DNA of 9,034 nucleotides from Pleurocapsa sp. MO_226.B13. GTDB lineage: Bacteria > Cyanobacteriota > Cyanobacteriia > Cyanobacteriales > Xenococcaceae. Positions 6,384 to 9,034 of the stretch are shown one piece after another; position 1 is the stretch's first letter, and the number at the start of each line of letters is the position of its first letter. Where the stretch lies: the NCBI GenBank assembly GCA_030064795.1, contig JASJEI010000494.1, positions 1 through 9,034 on the forward strand. Reading direction: 5' to 3'. The position numbers and the translations under genes are program-made. The notes under the pieces were generated by a model. The model was not told the DNA's origin. It made no database searches and was given only the letters and a program-made list of their open reading frames with translations.

Positions 6384-8849
6384 ATGACTACTCAACTAAA
6401 ACCTACAAAATTAGAATCCAAAATAACTTCTCCCCGTCAATCTGTAGCCAAAAAATCTAAGAGAGTTTCAACTCTTCGTTATCGGTTGCTAGTTTCAATT
6501 TTACCAGCGGTCTTAATTCCTTTAGTAATTGCCAGTACGGTTGGATATATCCTTACCGAACGTCGAGCTAAAAATCAAATATTACAACAGCTTGAGAACA
6601 ATTCTCTCATGGTAAATACGACAATTTCGACGTTTATTCGTAACTCTTTTCAAACTGTCGATCTGATGGCTTTAAATCCCAACATAATTGAAGCAGTCAA
6701 AGCTAGCAATCAGAATGTTCGAGAACGCAGATTAGCGCGAAAACCGATCTCTCAGCTAGAAGCAGAGTTTGCTGCTACTAAATTATTAACACCGAATAAT
6801 CGTCTAAACAACTATTTGCAACAAATAACTAAATCTGGCAAAATTGCTGAAATTTTGATAACCGAGCGTAATGGCTTAAATATTGCTTATAGCAACCAAA
6901 CCTCAGATTTTGTCCAAAGAGACGAAGCTTGGTGGCAAATCACTCAAGAACAGGGATTTATGATGGATGAACCTGATTTTGATGAGTCGGCAAATACCAA
7001 TGTTATTCCTTTTTCTGAGGAGATAAAAGATCCACAGACTGGCGAATTTTTAGGGGTAATCAAAGCTGCCATTCCTACAGCATTATTGAGTGCGGACCTC
7101 GCTAGTCAATTTAGCCAAAATAAACGTCAATCCTCAAATTTATTAGTTGTCGATCCAGACGAGAGTTTTGTTGTTTATAGTAGTGGTGGTCTCAAAATGG
7201 ATACTGCTGACAAAGATGAAGAAGACGATCGAGGTGAAGACACAAATTTAGAACACCTCAATATAGTTGGAAACGAGTCAATTGTAGAAGTAATCGAAAC
7301 TATAGTCAGAGTTGAAGGCAACTCCTTAAGTCTTGAGGCAATCGAAGAGACAGAGGAGTCAGAAAGTGCATTTTTGAGTATGGAGAAAGCGCGAGAGTCG
7401 ATCGCCCAGCTACCAGGTTTTTCCCATGTTAGTCTCAGTCAAAAACAAATCTTTTCTCAAACCAGTACCATTGCTTCATTTAGATATCGAGATCGGATCT
7501 ATACTTTGTCCACTGTTCCCCAAACTGACTTTGTCTCAATTAATGTAGTAGATTATGAGTTAGTAGCCAGAGCAGCAAGGAATTTACTTAAAGTGTCTGG
7601 AGTAACGGCGATCGCCTTAGCGACTATTTCCATTGGTGTGATTATTATCTTAGCTCAACAAATCACTAAGCCATTAACCGATTTATCTGCAACTACTCAA
7701 AAAGTAGCACAAGGAGATTTAGATATTGAAGCAGATCTCGAAGGTACATTAGAAACTCGAACCTTAGCAAGTAATTTTAATCGCCTAGTAAAACAGGTTA
7801 AAGAATCTCTGCAACAACAGCAAACCATAGCCGAGCGACAGCGTCAAGAAAAAGAGCAGCTAGAGAGGGCAATTTATTCTTTAATCGATGAAATTTCTGA
7901 TGCCACAGAAGGAGATTTGACCGTTAGAGCTAGCTTAAATTCAATTGAACTTAGTACTGTCGCCGATTTATTTAACGCTATTATTGACAGTTTGCAAGAA
8001 ATTGCGATCGCAGCCAAACAGTCTACTAGCCAAGTGGATTCTTCTCTCAAGCAAAATGAACAGGCGATTCGCGATCTAGCCGAACAAGCTACCACTGAAG
8101 CAGAAGAAACACGCAACACTCTCAAAGCTATTACCAAAATGTACAAATCGATTCAGGTAGTAGCAGCCAACGCTAACCAGGCAGAAAAAATTGCCGACGA
8201 TACTTATAAGACTGTTTTAAATAGCACCAATGATATGGACTACACCGTAGATAGCATTCTCAATCTGCGGACTACTATCAGCGAAACGGCAAAGAAAATG
8301 AAGCGTTTGGGAGAATCTTCGCAGAAAATTTCTCAGGCGGTCTCGTTTATTGAAGAAATTGCCCTCAAAACCAATGTCTTGGCAATCAACGCTAGTGTTG
8401 AAGCTGGACGTGCGGGAGAATACGGAGAAGGCTTTACCATTGTTGCCGAACAAGTGGGTGCATTAGCCGAACAATGCGCCGAATCAACCAAAGAAATTAC
8501 CAAGATTGTCGCAGCAATTCAAACCGAAACCCAAGAAGTAAACCAAGCAATGGAATCGGGTACGACACAGGTAGTAGAAACCACCAAGCTAGTCGAGACG
8601 ACCAAACAAGGTTTGAATCTAGTGCTAGAAAAATCTCAGCAAATCCATCAGTTAATGGGTTCTATTTCTCAAACCACCATCTCTCAGGCAGATATCTCTG
8701 AGGATGTTACGAAGTTGATGCAAAAGATTGCCAAACTCTCAGCAGACACCTCAAAGTCTTCTACAGAAGTGGCACAATCAATTGTAGAAACCGCTCAGAT
8801 AGCAGCCAAATTAGAATCTACGGTAGGTCGGTTTAAGGTGGCTAAATAA
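6384..8849 (+). CDS. Methyl-accepting chemoreceptor, PilJ/HmpD type (821 aa)
   Basis: A membrane chemoreceptor expected to control a CheA kinase through the CheW-like adaptor. Order of parts: basic cytoplasmic N-terminus; TM1 at about 33-57 (LLVSILPAVLIPLVIAS); a periplasmic sensor of about 340 residues with double-Cache features (EILITERNGLNIAYSN, then FVQRDEAWWQIT and GEFLGVIKAAI); TM2 at about 403-424 (GVTAIALATISIGVIIIL); HAMP from the following ITKPL to about 478; a second HAMP-like segment at about 493-545 (EGDLTVRA...ADLFNAIIDSLQEI); and a coiled-coil signalling domain at about 550-800. The hairpin tip reads IALKTNVLAINASVEAGRAG and then GEGFTIVAEQV (residues 659-691). There is no GAF/phytochrome-like domain, unlike PixJ. 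An acidic stretch at 271-330 interrupts the sensor. A GAGG at 6367-6370 precedes the ATG by 13 bases. The CheA gene normally next in such loci would lie beyond the window. Confidence 0.93.
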   Translation: MTTQLKPTKLESKITSPRQSVAKKSKRVSTLRYRLLVSILPAVLIPLVIASTVGYILTERRAKNQILQQLENNSLMVNTTISTFIRNSFQTVDLMALNPNIIEAVKASNQNVRERRLARKPISQLEAEFAATKLLTPNNRLNNYLQQITKSGKIAEILITERNGLNIAYSNQTSDFVQRDEAWWQITQEQGFMMDEPDFDESANTNVIPFSEEIKDPQTGEFLGVIKAAIPTALLSADLASQFSQNKRQSSNLLVVDPDESFVVYSSGGLKMDTADKDEEDDRGEDTNLEHLNIVGNESIVEVIETIVRVEGNSLSLEAIEETEESESAFLSMEKARESIAQLPGFSHVSLSQKQIFSQTSTIASFRYRDRIYTLSTVPQTDFVSINVVDYELVARAARNLLKVSGVTAIALATISIGVIIILAQQITKPLTDLSATTQKVAQGDLDIEADLEGTLETRTLASNFNRLVKQVKESLQQQQTIAERQRQEKEQLERAIYSLIDEISDATEGDLTVRASLNSIELSTVADLFNAIIDSLQEIAIAAKQSTSQVDSSLKQNEQAIRDLAEQATTEAEETRNTLKAITKMYKSIQVVAANANQAEKIADDTYKTVLNSTNDMDYTVDSILNLRTTISETAKKMKRLGESSQKISQAVSFIEEIALKTNVLAINASVEAGRAGEYGEGFTIVAEQVGALAEQCAESTKEITKIVAAIQTETQEVNQAMESGTTQVVETTKLVETTKQGLNLVLEKSQQIHQLMGSISQTTISQADISEDVTKLMQKIAKLSADTSKSSTEVAQSIVETAQIAAKLESTVGRFKVAK

Positions 8850-8853
8850 TTAT

Positions 8854-8879
8854 TAGTCAGTAGTCAGTAGTCAGTAGTC
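8854..8879 (+). repeat. Heptamer tandem repeat, TAGTCAG x 3.7
   Basis: Three perfect TAGTCAG units plus TAGTC start five bases after the receptor stop codon. Short tandem heptamers of this kind are common between genes in cyanobacteria (STRR-type repeats). The repeat sits in the 3' untranslated region or in the spacer to the next gene of the operon; I see no other element between 8880 and 9034. Confidence 0.85.
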
Positions 8880-9034
8880 GTTTGTAATTTAACTTAGATA
8901 CAGAACAATAGATTCGTCTCGATTTTCTCGATGAGGTTGAAGATTTTTTTACTAGCTAACAACTAAAAACCAGTTGAAAATAGCGTACTACCCTAATTTG
9001 TCACAAATGAATAAATAAGGATTTTCTGATTGAT

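Noticed and set aside
8916..8950. Possible terminator before the T7 run near the right end
   Set aside because: The CTCGAT motifs in front of the T-run are direct repeats, not inverted ones, so no stable stem forms next to it.
1..9034. CRISPR arrays, tRNA/rRNA genes, insertion sequences, prophage or toxin-antitoxin modules
   Set aside because: No spaced repeats, clover-leaf sequences, transposase motifs or terminal inverted repeats were seen. HIP1 octamers recur but are a dispersed cyanobacterial signature, not an array.

Overview
The window is chromosomal DNA from a cyanobacterium. The HIP1 octamer GCGATCGC occurs about eleven times (for example at 471, 1122, 2163, 2784, 3495, 4747, 5304, 5978, 7608 and 8004). 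Base composition is AT-rich between genes. The gene content is also typically cyanobacterial: a DUF4327-like small protein, CYP110- and CYP120-type cytochromes P450, and a PatA/CheY/CheW/MCP taxis cluster. I cannot name the genus from sequence alone.

Layout. (1) 1-1376, minus strand: the N-terminal part of an exported subtilisin-like (S8) protease that runs off the left edge. The usual triad Asp position holds Glu. (2) 1377-1613: a divergent intergenic spacer with no RNA gene or clear promoter that I can support. (3) 1614-1832, plus strand: a 72-residue DUF4327-like protein, followed by a strong hairpin at 1882-1919. (4) 1979-3750, plus strand: two adjacent P450 genes, both broken. The first (CYP110-like) is complete except for one extra T in an eight-T run near its 5' end. 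The second (CYP120-like) keeps only its first ~17 and last ~115 codons, lacks about 300 codons between them, and has a further one-base frameshift. (5) 3932-8849, plus strand: a four-gene Pil/Pix/Hmp-type taxis operon. It encodes a PATAN-receiver protein (PatA/PixG type), a stand-alone CheY-like receiver (PixH/PilH type), a CheW-like adaptor (PixI/PilI type) and a two-TM methyl-accepting chemoreceptor (PilJ/HmpD type). The 199-base gap between the CheY and CheW genes appears to hold the eroded remains of another receiver gene. (6) 8850-9034: a heptamer tandem repeat (TAGTCAG x3.7), then AT-rich sequence with no gene visible.

How the genes work together. In the taxis operon the receptor would sense a signal through its extracytoplasmic domain and, with the CheW adaptor, control a CheA-type histidine kinase. 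That kinase is not in the window; in related loci it usually lies just downstream. The kinase would phosphorylate the two receiver proteins, which set the activity or polarity of type IV pili. The receptor has a Cache-like periplasmic sensor and no GAF/phytochrome-like domain, so a chemical or envelope signal is more likely than direct light sensing as in PixJ. The P450 pair, subtilase and DUF4327 gene have no evident functional link to the operon.

The most interesting aspect is the concentration of gene decay between about 2.1 and 5.8 kb: a homopolymer frameshift, a deletion-derived P450 relic and a receiver relic. The T8 frameshift could also be a phase-variable or slippage-rescued gene, or a sequencing error. 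I see no convincing novel defence, mobile or RNA system here.
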